From NCBI GenBank assembly GCA_964276025.1, contig CAXYDD010000002.1, positions 558,001-622,000 on the forward strand: a DNA stretch of 64,000 nt, given 5' to 3'. The notes under the pieces were generated by a model that worked only from the letters and a program-made list of their open reading frames with translations, was not told the origin of the DNA and searched no databases. Source of the stretch: Porticoccus sp964276025 (GTDB lineage: Bacteria > Pseudomonadota > Gammaproteobacteria > Pseudomonadales > Porticoccaceae). The position numbers were made by a program, and so were the translations under genes. Shown here one piece after another: positions 17,992 through 27,331 of the stretch. Within the stretch, counting starts at the first letter, position 1, and each line of letters opens with the position of its first letter.

Positions 17992-18459
17992 TTAGCGATG
18001 ATAAGGGTGACCATTGTTAATAGTAGATGCGCGATAAATCTGTTCAACTAATAAAATTCGTACTAATGGGTGCGGAAATGTTAGCGGGGAGAGCGACCAT
18101 AAAATGTCGGCGCGCTTGATACAATTTCGAGAAAAACCATCCGGCCCACCGATCAATAAACTATAGTCGTCTCCAGATTGCTTCCACTCTTGAATATTTC
18201 TGGCAAGCTCTTGGGTTTTCCAGTTTTTACCGCGAAGATCTAGGGCAATAACTCTATCGTTAGCCCTGATAGCTTTCAGCATCGCCTCACCTTCTTGAAT
18301 AACAGCTAGGTGTGGATTTACTCCTTTTCCTCTTTGCTTCATTGGAATTTCTATAATATTGACATTTAATTCATTTGGGATACGTTTTAAATATTCATTA
18401 CAGGCAATCTGAACCCAGACTGGCATCTTTGCGCCTATCGCTATAATTTTTATACGCAT
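17992..18459 (-). CDS. rlmH: 23S rRNA pseudouridine-1915 N3-methyltransferase RlmH
   Basis: SPOUT-fold enzyme that methylates pseudouridine 1915 in helix 69 of 23S rRNA. The 155-residue protein starts MRIKIIAIGAKMP and carries the SAM-knot motifs LLIGGPDGF (about 101-109) and PHPLVRILLVEQIYRA near the C-terminus; the final tyrosine/histidine-rich HPYHR is the usual end. Last gene of proA-nadD-rsfS-rlmH. Confidence 0.97.
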   Translation of the reverse strand: MRIKIIAIGAKMPVWVQIACNEYLKRIPNELNVNIIEIPMKQRGKGVNPHLAVIQEGEAMLKAIRANDRVIALDLRGKNWKTQELARNIQEWKQSGDDYSLLIGGPDGFSRNCIKRADILWSLSPLTFPHPLVRILLVEQIYRASTINNGHPYHR

Positions 18460-18480
18460 TTGAATTCCATTAAGATTGCA

Positions 18481-18822
18481 CTAACTATCAGCGATAGTAT
18501 TATTAGGTCTAACAGACCATAATTTTTCTAATTCGTAGAAGTCTCTTGAAGCTGGTTGCATAATATGAACAACTATATCGACAAGATCCACTAAGACCCA
18601 TTCCCCCCCATCCATACCTTCTACTCCTAGCGGCTGAAATCCAGCTTTTTTTGAAGCCTCAATTACTGCATTTGCTAGAGCTTTTACTTGACGATTTGAG
18701 CTACCACTTACAACAATTACTGTATCCATTACAGCTGTTATGTCTGTGACATCAATGGTGATAATATCTTTACCCTTAACTTCTTCTAAAGCCTCATTTA
18801 CGATGACTGTCAGTTGTTTCAT
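18481..18822 (-). CDS. rsfS: Ribosomal silencing factor RsfS
   Basis: RsfS binds ribosomal protein uL14 and blocks subunit joining during starvation. The 113-residue product shows the family core DITAVMDTVIVVSGSSNRQVKA (shown here only in part: VIVVSGSSNRQVKALA) and GVEGMDGGEWVLVDLVDIVV-type C-terminal half. Its start lies 29 bp inside the nadD end, with AGGA upstream, so the two are translationally linked. Confidence 0.95.
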   Translation of the reverse strand: MKQLTVIVNEALEEVKGKDIITIDVTDITAVMDTVIVVSGSSNRQVKALANAVIEASKKAGFQPLGVEGMDGGEWVLVDLVDIVVHIMQPASRDFYELEKLWSVRPNNTIADS

Positions 18823-19498
18823 GGAAGATCCTATGTTCTTTATAAAGTTGGTTTTCTTTTATATATTTAATTATTTTTTCAGGAAGTAATTTGTATAAAC
18901 AATCTTGCTTAAAAACAGCTTTACGAATAGCTGTAGATGAAATAGAAATTGGGGTCATTTCTGTAAGAAAAATATTTCCAGATGGAGTATCACGAAAATT
19001 TTGTTTATCAATAGATCGATATTTTTTTATGAATTCATATATTTCACCAGATTTTGGTTGCTCCGAGCCTGGACGTTTAGCTACTATAATATGCGTCATA
19101 CTAATAAGGTCTTTCCAGTGATTCCAACTATTAATACTTAAAAAAGAGTCCATTCCTAAACATAAACACATAGGTACTTTAGAACCTATTTGATTACGAA
19201 TTTCTGACACAGTATCTAAAGTATAAGATGGCCCAGTTCGCTTGCATTCAATTTCATCGATAATCAAATCTTTATATTTTTTTTCGCTCACAGCAAGACT
19301 GAGCATTTTTTTTCGGTCTATCACACTACATATGGGTGCTGATCTATGTGATGGTCTCGCACACAATATTAGCCGCATTTCTTTTAGCTGAAACTTTTCT
19401 TTTAATCCAATAGCTGTATTAAGATGGCCAATATGAACTGGGTCAAAGGTTCCCCCAAATAAACCCACACCATATTTGACTTCTGATTTTAATGACAT
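18794..19498 (-). CDS. nadD: Nicotinate-nucleotide adenylyltransferase NadD
   Basis: Makes deamido-NAD from nicotinate mononucleotide and ATP. The nucleotidyltransferase signature GLFGGTFDPVHIGHLNTA is at residues 12-29, and ISSTAIRK, the C-terminal ATP motif, is near 200. 234 residues, slightly longer than E. coli NadD because of a C-terminal tail that overlaps rsfS by 29 bp. It follows proA by 26 bp. Confidence 0.95.
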   Translation of the reverse strand: MSLKSEVKYGVGLFGGTFDPVHIGHLNTAIGLKEKFQLKEMRLILCARPSHRSAPICSVIDRKKMLSLAVSEKKYKDLIIDEIECKRTGPSYTLDTVSEIRNQIGSKVPMCLCLGMDSFLSINSWNHWKDLISMTHIIVAKRPGSEQPKSGEIYEFIKKYRSIDKQNFRDTPSGNIFLTEMTPISISSTAIRKAVFKQDCLYKLLPEKIIKYIKENQLYKEHRIFHETTDSHRK

Positions 19499-19524
19499 TG
19501 GTGATCACTCAATAAGGAGGATGA

Positions 19525-20775
19525 TTAACGGATTTCGCCATGGCCAAATACAATCCATTTTTGTGAAGTTAGACCTTGTAGCCCTACAGGCCCCCTTACA
19601 TGTATTTTATCAGTAGATATACCAATCTCTGCACCTAATCCATATTCGAAACCATCAGCAAAACGTGTTGAAGCGTTATGCATTACCGAGCTTGAATCTA
19701 CTTCTCTAATGAAACGAAGGGCTCTAGATTCATCCTGTGTAATTATAGAATCAGTGTGTTGAGAGCCATAGCAAGCAATATGTTGTATAGCCTCACTTAT
19801 ATCTTTAACTATTTTTATTGATAATATTGGGGCTAAGTATTCAGTACTCCAGTCACTCTCAAGAGCAAGACTACAATCGATTAATTTTCGAGTAGCGTCA
19901 CATCCCCTTATCTCAACATTTTTTTCTTTATAGGCTTCAGCTAGGCGTGGAAGAATATTTTTAGCAATATCTTCAGCAACAATTAATGTTTCCATAGCGT
20001 TACATACGCCATACCTATGAGTTTTAGAATTTAATGCAATATTAAAAGCCATTTCGAGATCAGCTTTACCATCGATATATACATGACAAATGCCATCTAA
20101 ATGCTTGATCATTGGAATTTGCGCTTCTTGCATTATTCTTTTGATTAACCCTTTACCGCCTCGTGGAACGATTATATCCACATAATCTGGCATAGTTATA
20201 AGTTCTCCAACTGCCTTCCTATCTGTTGTTTCTACTAGCTGGACAATTGATTCAGGTAACTTTGAAGTAGATAGACCTTCCTTAATGCAGCTTGCAATGG
20301 CTTGATTTGATTTAATTGCCTCACTTCCGCCTCTTAAAATAGTACAGTTACCTGACTTTAAACATAGACTTGCAGCATCTATAGTAACGTTAGGGCGTGA
20401 TTCGTAAATAATACCAATCACCCCTAAAGGCACACGCATCTTTCCTAGTCTAACTCCGCTGGGTCTATCGGTGAGATCAGTAATTTCTCCTATTGGATCG
20501 GGCAGGCTAGTTACCTGATGAACACCTTCGATCATTGCACTAATTCTCGATTCATTGAGCTCTAGTCGGTCCATCAAAGAGTAATCTAAATCACCACTTT
20601 CACCATTTGCTAAATCTATAGAGTTAGCCTTTAGGATCTTTTGACGATTACTATTAAGGGCTTCTGCAATAGAAATTAAAGCTAATTTTTTAGTTTCACT
20701 ATTAGCTGAAGCGATTACTTTAGAAGCAATTCGGGCTTTTTTCCCTATTTTTTCCATGTAAGGCTTGATATCCAT
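19525..20775 (-). CDS. proA: Gamma-glutamyl phosphate reductase ProA
   Basis: Second step of proline synthesis: NADPH-dependent reduction of glutamyl-5-phosphate to the semialdehyde. The 416-residue protein has the catalytic cysteine in YGVCNAMETLIV (about residue 255), VPRGGKGLI, and the C-terminal signature EIGISTDKIHVRGPVGLQGL. proB is not in the window. Start at ATG 20775; the ribosome-binding site is only a G-run. First gene of the proA-nadD-rsfS-rlmH group, as in Pseudomonas. Confidence 0.97.
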   Translation of the reverse strand: MDIKPYMEKIGKKARIASKVIASANSETKKLALISIAEALNSNRQKILKANSIDLANGESGDLDYSLMDRLELNESRISAMIEGVHQVTSLPDPIGEITDLTDRPSGVRLGKMRVPLGVIGIIYESRPNVTIDAASLCLKSGNCTILRGGSEAIKSNQAIASCIKEGLSTSKLPESIVQLVETTDRKAVGELITMPDYVDIIVPRGGKGLIKRIMQEAQIPMIKHLDGICHVYIDGKADLEMAFNIALNSKTHRYGVCNAMETLIVAEDIAKNILPRLAEAYKEKNVEIRGCDATRKLIDCSLALESDWSTEYLAPILSIKIVKDISEAIQHIACYGSQHTDSIITQDESRALRFIREVDSSSVMHNASTRFADGFEYGLGAEIGISTDKIHVRGPVGLQGLTSQKWIVFGHGEIR

Positions 20776-20836
20776 AAAACCCCATATACTAATGTTTAAT
20801 TTTTAAGTTCTTTAATAGCTCTACACTCTATAGTTC

Positions 20837-23620
20837 CTACTTTCCAAGAGGCTTAAATATTAAGATTAATTTGGGTAGTAGCGTCATAGATCCGAGCAAG
20901 GCTGCCAACATAGCAAGAGCAGTTAGAAGCCCGAAATATACGGATGGTATAAAGTTAGATAATGCCAAAATCGAGAAGCCCATAATTATAGTAATTGCTG
21001 TATAAAATAATGCACGACCGATACTTGCGTGCGCTCGATGCATCGACGCAATATAATCACGATCAACTTCAAATTCACGTTTGAATCTAGTTATATAATG
21101 AATAGCATGATCGACCCCAATTCCCACTGTGATTGCTGCAATTGTGATTGTCATCATATCGAGGGGTATGCCTGCTATTCCCATACCCCCTAGTACGACA
21201 CCTGCAGCTAAAAAGTTAGGTAAAATTGCAATCAGAGATATAGATATTGACCGGAATAAGATCATGAACATAGTCATTATTCCGAGAAATACGGTACCCA
21301 TTGTCATGATCTGTGAATGAAACAAGCTTTGTAGCATATTGTTATATAAAACTAATATACCTGTGAAGTTAACCTGTTCTTCTGTAAAACCAGCATCATT
21401 TATAGCATACGAACGAATTCTCTCTAAAAGCTCTTGCCTATTAAGCTCCCCTTGAGTTTCATTTACGCGCATGGTGATTCTTGCCTGGTTATTTTTTTCA
21501 TCTATATAAGGATCTAGTAGAAGTTCTTTATTTTCTTTAGAGAGCATCAAAGACATAAATGCGAGCTCAAGATCATTAAGCTTATGGCCGGAAAGATCAG
21601 ACGCAACATCAGTTACTGTAACTAATGAGTCAACCTTACCAATCTCTGGTAGTGACTCTAAGTAAAGGTGTATTTTACGGATATCTTCAATACCGGCACT
21701 TGTTAACCAATAACTATCTTCAACTACATCTACTTGCGTCACTCCAATAATATCGCTATCAGCGAAAGAATCAGTTGACTCTGTGAGCTCTTCATCTTCA
21801 TACATTCCAGCGAATGGATCATATGCTTCTTCATTCTCGGAAACAGGAGCATTCTCTTCATCTTCATACATTCCAGCGAATGGATCATATGCTTCTTCAT
21901 TCTCAGAAACAGGATTATTCTCTTCATCTTCATACATTCCAGCGAATGGATCATATGCTTCTTTATCTTTCGAAATATCCTCCTCACCGCTATTTTCGTA
22001 TGCCCCACCAAATGGATCTCCATATGGATCATCAGCAGCGGAAGTACTAGAATCTCCACTCGTAGCCATTATTTCATCAAAGCTTAAAGAGCCATCATCC
22101 TCTACTGGCGGAGCATTTAAAATAATCTCTAGAGGTGTTGTTCCTCCTAATTTTTCATCAATTAATGCTAAGCCTTGATGTATTTCTGTATGGGATCGAA
22201 AATAATCTATAAAACGATTTTCGACTTGCAGCTGCGATATACCCCATGCACTAGCGATTCCTGCAATTAAAGCAAGGGATAACACTACACCTCCAAATTT
22301 TTCAGTAAAATTTGAAAAACGAAGCGTAAAGGTAGCAGAATTATCCCCTGAGTCGGTATTTTTTGCTTTTCCTAGTATCATCATTCCTGCTGGAATAATT
22401 ATAAATGCAAGGAATAACGCTAAGATAATCCCCATTGTCATCATCCAACCAAAATCAATAACTGGTCGAATATCACTTACAACGAGGGAAACAAATGCAA
22501 CCACTGTAGTTAAAACTGTATAGAAACAAGGCAAGATCATATACCGAACAGTATCTCGCACTAGATCAAGCTGATTCCTGTCGGGACCATCTCTTAATAG
22601 CTCTCTGTAGCGAACAATTAAGTGGATTGTTAGGGCGAGTGTTATTATTAATAACAATGATACAAAATTTGAAGATATAACGGTTAGTCGCCAATCAATC
22701 CAGCTTAGATACCCAAGAATTATCTCTACAGACAAAACACATGTAACTAGTGGAAGTACAACCCAGCGCAGCTGCCTAAATATTACGGCTAAGGTTGCAA
22801 TTATGAATAATAATATTCCAGCTCCAAAAACCTTTAGATCGCTCTTGATAAAATCAACCATATCAGCGGTGATCATACTGGGACCACCAAGGAATACCTG
22901 GGCATCCCCTTTAAATTTCGACATTCTTTTGCGAATATCAGCAACTCTTTCGCGCTCTTCTGCAGCACGGAGAGTTCGGTAATCAAGGAACTTTTTACTT
23001 ACATTCTCTAATTCAATAATTTCTTCAGACGTTAAACCATCTGCATCTCTTTTGATTCTCAGAGTATCTCGGGCATTCACAAGAGATAAATATTCTTTGT
23101 CTAGTTCCATTGTGGCAAGTATTGCTGTAGTTTGACCATCTTTACTTAAAATGAGATCTTTATAGATCGGGCTCTCAAGAAACTCTTTGCGAACCATATC
23201 TCTGTCAATATCTGGTAAAGACAAAGTGCGAGGTGCATCTTTGAGCTGAGACACAGTAATCTTTGGGCTATACAGCAATGGCACATTCATCATAGACAAT
23301 ACACTGGCTACACCATCTACTTTTTCAAGCTCTTTATGCATTTCATCAAGAGTCTGGAGTGATTTATCATCAAATAAATCGCCTGTGTAGGGGGTGTATG
23401 TAACTACAAGAAAGTCACTACTTCCATATTTTTGAAGTGATTCACGATAATATGCAAGAGCTGTATCATTTTCTAAAGTTAGTGAATCTGCAGAAGCATC
23501 TAGCTTAAAATTAGGAAGACCGAATGCCATTGCAATAGCAATTAGTATTACAAATGCAATTGAAGTAATTGGATGAAGTAAAATTGAATTCTCATAGATT
23601 TCTAACAACCTTTTAGACAT
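20837..23620 (-). CDS. RND/MMPL-family exporter with tandem-repeat insert
   Basis: A 927-residue inner-membrane protein with the duplicated 6+6 helix plan of the RND superfamily (SSD/MMPL branch). There is one helix near the N-terminus, five between about 250 and 415, one near 440, and five after about 750, with two large periplasmic loops. Conserved GxGVDHAIHYI-type segment VGIGVDHAIHYITRF lies in the second half. The second loop holds a long acidic insert (about 520-620) made of near-identical 22-residue units. The substrate is unknown; related proteins move lipids or hydrophobic compounds. AAGGA precedes the ATG. The gene stands alone between pfp and proA. Confidence 0.85.
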   Translation of the reverse strand: MSKRLLEIYENSILLHPITSIAFVILIAIAMAFGLPNFKLDASADSLTLENDTALAYYRESLQKYGSSDFLVVTYTPYTGDLFDDKSLQTLDEMHKELEKVDGVASVLSMMNVPLLYSPKITVSQLKDAPRTLSLPDIDRDMVRKEFLESPIYKDLILSKDGQTTAILATMELDKEYLSLVNARDTLRIKRDADGLTSEEIIELENVSKKFLDYRTLRAAEERERVADIRKRMSKFKGDAQVFLGGPSMITADMVDFIKSDLKVFGAGILLFIIATLAVIFRQLRWVVLPLVTCVLSVEIILGYLSWIDWRLTVISSNFVSLLLIITLALTIHLIVRYRELLRDGPDRNQLDLVRDTVRYMILPCFYTVLTTVVAFVSLVVSDIRPVIDFGWMMTMGIILALFLAFIIIPAGMMILGKAKNTDSGDNSATFTLRFSNFTEKFGGVVLSLALIAGIASAWGISQLQVENRFIDYFRSHTEIHQGLALIDEKLGGTTPLEIILNAPPVEDDGSLSFDEIMATSGDSSTSAADDPYGDPFGGAYENSGEEDISKDKEAYDPFAGMYEDEENNPVSENEEAYDPFAGMYEDEENAPVSENEEAYDPFAGMYEDEELTESTDSFADSDIIGVTQVDVVEDSYWLTSAGIEDIRKIHLYLESLPEIGKVDSLVTVTDVASDLSGHKLNDLELAFMSLMLSKENKELLLDPYIDEKNNQARITMRVNETQGELNRQELLERIRSYAINDAGFTEEQVNFTGILVLYNNMLQSLFHSQIMTMGTVFLGIMTMFMILFRSISISLIAILPNFLAAGVVLGGMGIAGIPLDMMTITIAAITVGIGVDHAIHYITRFKREFEVDRDYIASMHRAHASIGRALFYTAITIIMGFSILALSNFIPSVYFGLLTALAMLAALLGSMTLLPKLILIFKPLGK
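21788..21985 (-). repeat. 66-bp in-frame tandem repeat (about 2.7 copies) inside the RND gene
   Basis: Copies begin at 21788, 21854 and 21920, each 66 bp apart. Copies 1 and 2 differ at about three bases and the third is identical for 43 bp before it decays. They encode units like AYDPFAGMYEDEENAPVSEN, rich in Asp/Glu. A fourth, degenerate unit (DPFGGAYENSGEED) lies just N-terminal. Because 66 is divisible by three, all reading frames repeat too, which creates spurious ORFs on the plus strand. Confidence 0.95.
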
Positions 23621-23814
23621 CTGGTTATCCTTTTATTTTTATAAACAAGTTATACATTATGACAGAAACGGAGACTAGAGCACCATTCTGATGTTTTATA
23701 TGTACTAATATAGATTAAATCTCTCAGTTAGCATAAAAATTATATTTTTGTTGCCTGCTTTAAAGTTATTTTTCTTATTTAATATCGGCTCAAAATTATA
23801 AAAGTAGCTTCTAT

Positions 23815-25092
23815 CTATAACTTATAAGATTCTTTAATTTTTTTCTTTACAGGAGTGTTAGCCAATTTTTTGTATATAGGCACACCATTTTTATAGGGAG
23901 GGTAGTCCTCCCCTTGAATAAGAGGGGAGAGGTAATCAATCCCTGCTTGCGTTACACCGTATCCATCAGCAGTAATATAATTTTTTGGCATCTTTTTTTC
24001 TTGATTTGCTATGTCAGTCAGATCTGCTTCCCCTAAATCCCATGAGTAAACACTATCCTCTTTCCGTTCAATAGTAACCATAACGGAGTTTTTTCCTGCA
24101 AGAGCGTATTCAACTGCAGTACGACCGACAGCATAAGCTTGAGCAACATCTGTAGCAGATGCAATATGCCGTGCTGATCGTTGTAAATAATCAGCCAGTG
24201 CCCAATGATATTTGTAACCTAAAGAGCTTTTGATCATGCCTGCAAGTGACGGAGCGACTCCTCCAAGCTGATGATGCCCAAAAGCATCTTGATTTGTTGA
24301 GCCTGATATGAGACTACCGTCTGAGTATTTTGTACCCTCTGACGCAACTACTACACAGTATCCGTGATCTAATACAGTTTTTTGTACTCTATCTAAAAAA
24401 TCCTGTTGAGAAAAAGGAACTTCAGGAAAAAGAATTATATGGGGTGGATCCCCTAATTTTTCCGCCGCTAGTGCGCTTGCGGCTGCAATCCAGCCAGCGT
24501 GACGACCCATGACCTCAAGAATAAAAACCTTTGTTGAGGATTCACACATCGAAGCGATATCTAGACTGGCCTCTTTGGTAGATACAGCAATATATTTGGC
24601 AACAGAGCCAAAACCGGGACAATTATCAGTAAATGGCAAATCATTATCGACAGTTTTTGGTATATGTATGGCCTGAATTGGGAAACCCATCTGTTGTGAT
24701 ATTTGAGACACTTTAAGACAAGTATCAGCAGAATCACCACCACCATTATAAAAAAAATAACCAATATTATGCGCCTTAAAAACCTCGATGAGTCGTTCAT
24801 ACTCAGCTTTACTATCTTCAAAATTTTTGAGTTTATAGCGACATGACCCAAAGGCTCCCGAAGGTGTATATCGTAAGCTAGCTATTGCATCATGAGATTC
24901 TTTACTTGTATCAATTAACTCCTCTCGTAGAGCTCCCAGAATCCCATTACGACCAGCATAAACATTACCGATTTTATCTGAGTTCTTACGAGCAGCCTCA
25001 ATAAGACCACAAGCAGTAGCATTAATGACCGCAGTTACTCCACCCGACTGGGCATAAAATGCATTTTTCTTTTGTATGGTGCTATTGGGCAT
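23815..25092 (-). CDS. pfp: 6-phosphofructokinase, probably pyrophosphate-dependent
   Basis: Phosphorylates fructose 6-phosphate, the committed step of glycolysis. Two positions separate ATP from PPi users. Where E. coli ATP-PFK has GGDGS this 425-residue protein has GGGDS, placing Asp at the position that is Gly104 in E. coli; where ATP-PFK has PGTIDND it has PKTVDND, placing Lys at the Gly124 position. Both changes are the PPi-type state. Such an enzyme would be reversible. MGRHAGW, the fructose-phosphate site, is present. It is monocistronic and divergent from mpl. Confidence 0.85.
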   Translation of the reverse strand: MPNSTIQKKNAFYAQSGGVTAVINATACGLIEAARKNSDKIGNVYAGRNGILGALREELIDTSKESHDAIASLRYTPSGAFGSCRYKLKNFEDSKAEYERLIEVFKAHNIGYFFYNGGGDSADTCLKVSQISQQMGFPIQAIHIPKTVDNDLPFTDNCPGFGSVAKYIAVSTKEASLDIASMCESSTKVFILEVMGRHAGWIAAASALAAEKLGDPPHIILFPEVPFSQQDFLDRVQKTVLDHGYCVVVASEGTKYSDGSLISGSTNQDAFGHHQLGGVAPSLAGMIKSSLGYKYHWALADYLQRSARHIASATDVAQAYAVGRTAVEYALAGKNSVMVTIERKEDSVYSWDLGEADLTDIANQEKKMPKNYITADGYGVTQAGIDYLSPLIQGEDYPPYKNGVPIYKKLANTPVKKKIKESYKL

Positions 25093-25304
25093 AGTTTTTT
25101 TACTCTCTAGTGAGCCTTAATCGGAATCTAGGTAATGATACTTTAAAGTCAGAGTATGTTGCATATTTTATGAGGTTTATTTATAAATCTTATAGTTTAA
25201 TCTATATATATAGAGAATTTTTCTTCACTGAGGCTTGCATGAAGTTAAAATTCAGTTATGTTGCTCTATATACTATTAAATTATCGATGGGTCGGAGCCA
25301 CATA

Positions 25305-26672
25305 ATGCATATACATATTTTAGGAATCTGTGGAACTTTTATGGGTTCTTTGGCGCAGCTTGCTAAAACGCTAGGCCACGAAGTTTCCGGAAGCGATGCT
25401 AATATATATCCTCCAATGAGCACACAGCTCAAACAGTCAAAAGTTAACCTGACCGTGGGGTATAGTGATCTTTCACAATTTACTCCTACCCCAGATATCG
25501 TGGTTATAGGTAATACTTTGTCTCGCGGAAACCCTGCAGTAGAGTATGTGTTGACGAATAATTTAAAATATACATCCGGTCCCCAGTGGCTACATGATCA
25601 TTTGCTTCAAGATAAATGGACGCTAGCTGTTGCTGGCACTCATGGTAAAACTTCAACATCCAGTATGCTTGTATGGATTCTTGAGTATGCTGAAATGAAG
25701 CCTGGATTTCTAATTGGTGGAATACCAAATAATTTTAATATATCAGCGCGAATAGGAGGCTCTAAATTTTTTGTCGTTGAGGCAGATGAATACGATACTG
25801 CTTTTTTTGATAAGCGCTCAAAATTTATCCATTATAGCCCCCAGACTCTTATATTGAATAATCTAGAATTTGATCATGCGGACATCTTCAAAGATATTGC
25901 GGCCATTCAAGTGCAATTCCACAATTTGATAAGGACAGTCCCAAATACAGGTTTGCTTATCGCACCATCAGACGATTTGAATATAAGCGAAGTAATTGAT
26001 CAAGGATGTTGGTCGAATCTTGAATATATTGGTAAAGAAAAGGATTGGAATTTAGAGTTTACAGATAAAAGTAGCTCAACATTTTCTATTCTTCATAAAG
26101 GAGAGGTTAAAGGATCTGTTTCCTGGACACAAACTGGAGATCACAATGCGAGAAATGGTTTAGCTGCTATTGCTGCTGCCAATCATATTGGAGTTGAGCC
26201 AGAGTTAGCCTGTAAAGCGTTATGCAATTTTCTTGGGGTTAAGAGACGTATGGAGAAAATATTTGAGGTAGATGGTGTAACTGTATATGACGATTTTGCT
26301 CACCATCCTACAGCTATTAACGCAACGCTTGAGGGACTAAGAGCCAGTATCGGTAGTGAAAAAATTGTTGCTGTTATAGAACCTAGGTCAAATACAATGA
26401 AAATTGGCATCCATAAAAATGAGATAACTGAAGCTATTAAGCTAGCAGATGAGGTTTTATGGTATGAACCAGAAGAAATTGGTTGGTCCATGCAGGATAC
26501 CTTTGATCAAAGCGCCACTAAAACACACATTTTTTGCGATATTGACCAACTTACCCGGAAAGCGGCAAAAAGTATAAGTGGATCAACTCATATTGTTATA
26601 ATGAGTAATGGCTCTTTTCAGGGGTTTCATATCAAACTGATTGATGAGATTAAAAAAAATCTAGCAACATAA
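25305..26672 (+). CDS. mpl: UDP-MurNAc:L-Ala-gamma-D-Glu-meso-DAP ligase Mpl
   Basis: Mpl recycles wall tripeptide by joining it to UDP-MurNAc. The Mur-ligase order is clear: N-terminal MHIHILGICGTFMGSLAQLA, P-loop VAGTHGKTSTSSML (about 110-123), EADEYDTAFFDKRSKF, and DDFAHHPTAI in the C-terminal domain. The frame is open 65 codons further upstream, but that extension is not Mur-like; the ATG at 25305 has GGAG 7 nt before it and gives 455 residues, the normal size. Followed 25 bp later by ubiX, a common pairing. Confidence 0.96.
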   Translation: MHIHILGICGTFMGSLAQLAKTLGHEVSGSDANIYPPMSTQLKQSKVNLTVGYSDLSQFTPTPDIVVIGNTLSRGNPAVEYVLTNNLKYTSGPQWLHDHLLQDKWTLAVAGTHGKTSTSSMLVWILEYAEMKPGFLIGGIPNNFNISARIGGSKFFVVEADEYDTAFFDKRSKFIHYSPQTLILNNLEFDHADIFKDIAAIQVQFHNLIRTVPNTGLLIAPSDDLNISEVIDQGCWSNLEYIGKEKDWNLEFTDKSSSTFSILHKGEVKGSVSWTQTGDHNARNGLAAIAAANHIGVEPELACKALCNFLGVKRRMEKIFEVDGVTVYDDFAHHPTAINATLEGLRASIGSEKIVAVIEPRSNTMKIGIHKNEITEAIKLADEVLWYEPEEIGWSMQDTFDQSATKTHIFCDIDQLTRKAAKSISGSTHIVIMSNGSFQGFHIKLIDEIKKNLAT

Positions 26673-26696
26673 AGAGTTGTTAATAAAGGGGTGATG

Positions 26697-27320
26697 ATGT
26701 CTAAATTCCAGCGTTCTATAACATTAGCAATGACGGGTGCTTCTGGTGCTCAATATGGATTGAGATTACTTGAGTGTTTAGTTCAAAAAGGCCTTAAAGT
26801 GCAGTTTTTAATTTCTGAAGCAGCACGTATCGTAGTCGCAGCAGAAACTGATTTAGATTTACCTGATGACTCAAAACTTGAAGAATTTTTGACTCTTAAT
26901 TTTGATGCAGAACCGGGTCAAATTATAGTAAGTACCTCTAGGGACTGGTTTTCCTCTGTGGCCTCAGGGTCAGCTGCACCAAAGTCTATGGTGATATGCC
27001 CAGCAAGTGGGGGCACCATATCTGCCATTGCTTTAGGTGCGAGTAATAATTTAATTGAAAGAGCAGCGGATGTCGCTATAAAAGAAAAATACCAGTTAAT
27101 TGTTGTGCCGAGAGAAACTCCATTATCAGAAATTCATTTAGAAAATATGCTGAAATTGGCTCGCTTGGGAGCTACGATTTTGCCAGCTATGCCTGGTTTT
27201 TATCATGATCCAGAAACAATAAATGACCTAATCGACTTTATTGTTGCTAGAGTTCTTGATCATTTAGATATCAGTCAAGACATTGTTCCCCGATGGGGAG
27301 ATGAAACTGAAAATCTCTAG
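26697..27320 (+). CDS. ubiX: Flavin prenyltransferase UbiX
   Basis: Makes prenylated FMN, the cofactor of the UbiD decarboxylase in ubiquinone synthesis. Signature TGASGAQYGLRLLE at the N-terminus, CPASGGTISAIALGAS in the middle, and VVPRETPLSEIHLENM near residue 145 are all diagnostic. Of three consecutive starts (GTG ATG ATG) I choose the last, which lies 5 nt from AAGGGG. Downstream of mpl in one transcript; converges with the esterase gene. Confidence 0.96.
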   Translation: MSKFQRSITLAMTGASGAQYGLRLLECLVQKGLKVQFLISEAARIVVAAETDLDLPDDSKLEEFLTLNFDAEPGQIIVSTSRDWFSSVASGSAAPKSMVICPASGGTISAIALGASNNLIERAADVAIKEKYQLIVVPRETPLSEIHLENMLKLARLGATILPAMPGFYHDPETINDLIDFIVARVLDHLDISQDIVPRWGDETENL

Positions 27321-27331
27321 CGCCAAAACTG

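Noticed and set aside
21788..21985. Evenly spaced repeats as a CRISPR array
   Set aside because: The copies are contiguous without unique spacers and lie in frame inside a membrane-protein gene.
21783..22178. Open reading frames on the plus strand made of SSSSYIPANGSYASSFSE-like repeats
   Set aside because: They are antisense to the RND gene and exist because the 66-bp repeat length is a multiple of three; no SD and no independent support.
25110..25304. 65-codon N-terminal extension of Mpl
   Set aside because: It does not resemble Mur ligases, and the ATG at 25305 has a good SD and gives the standard N-terminus.
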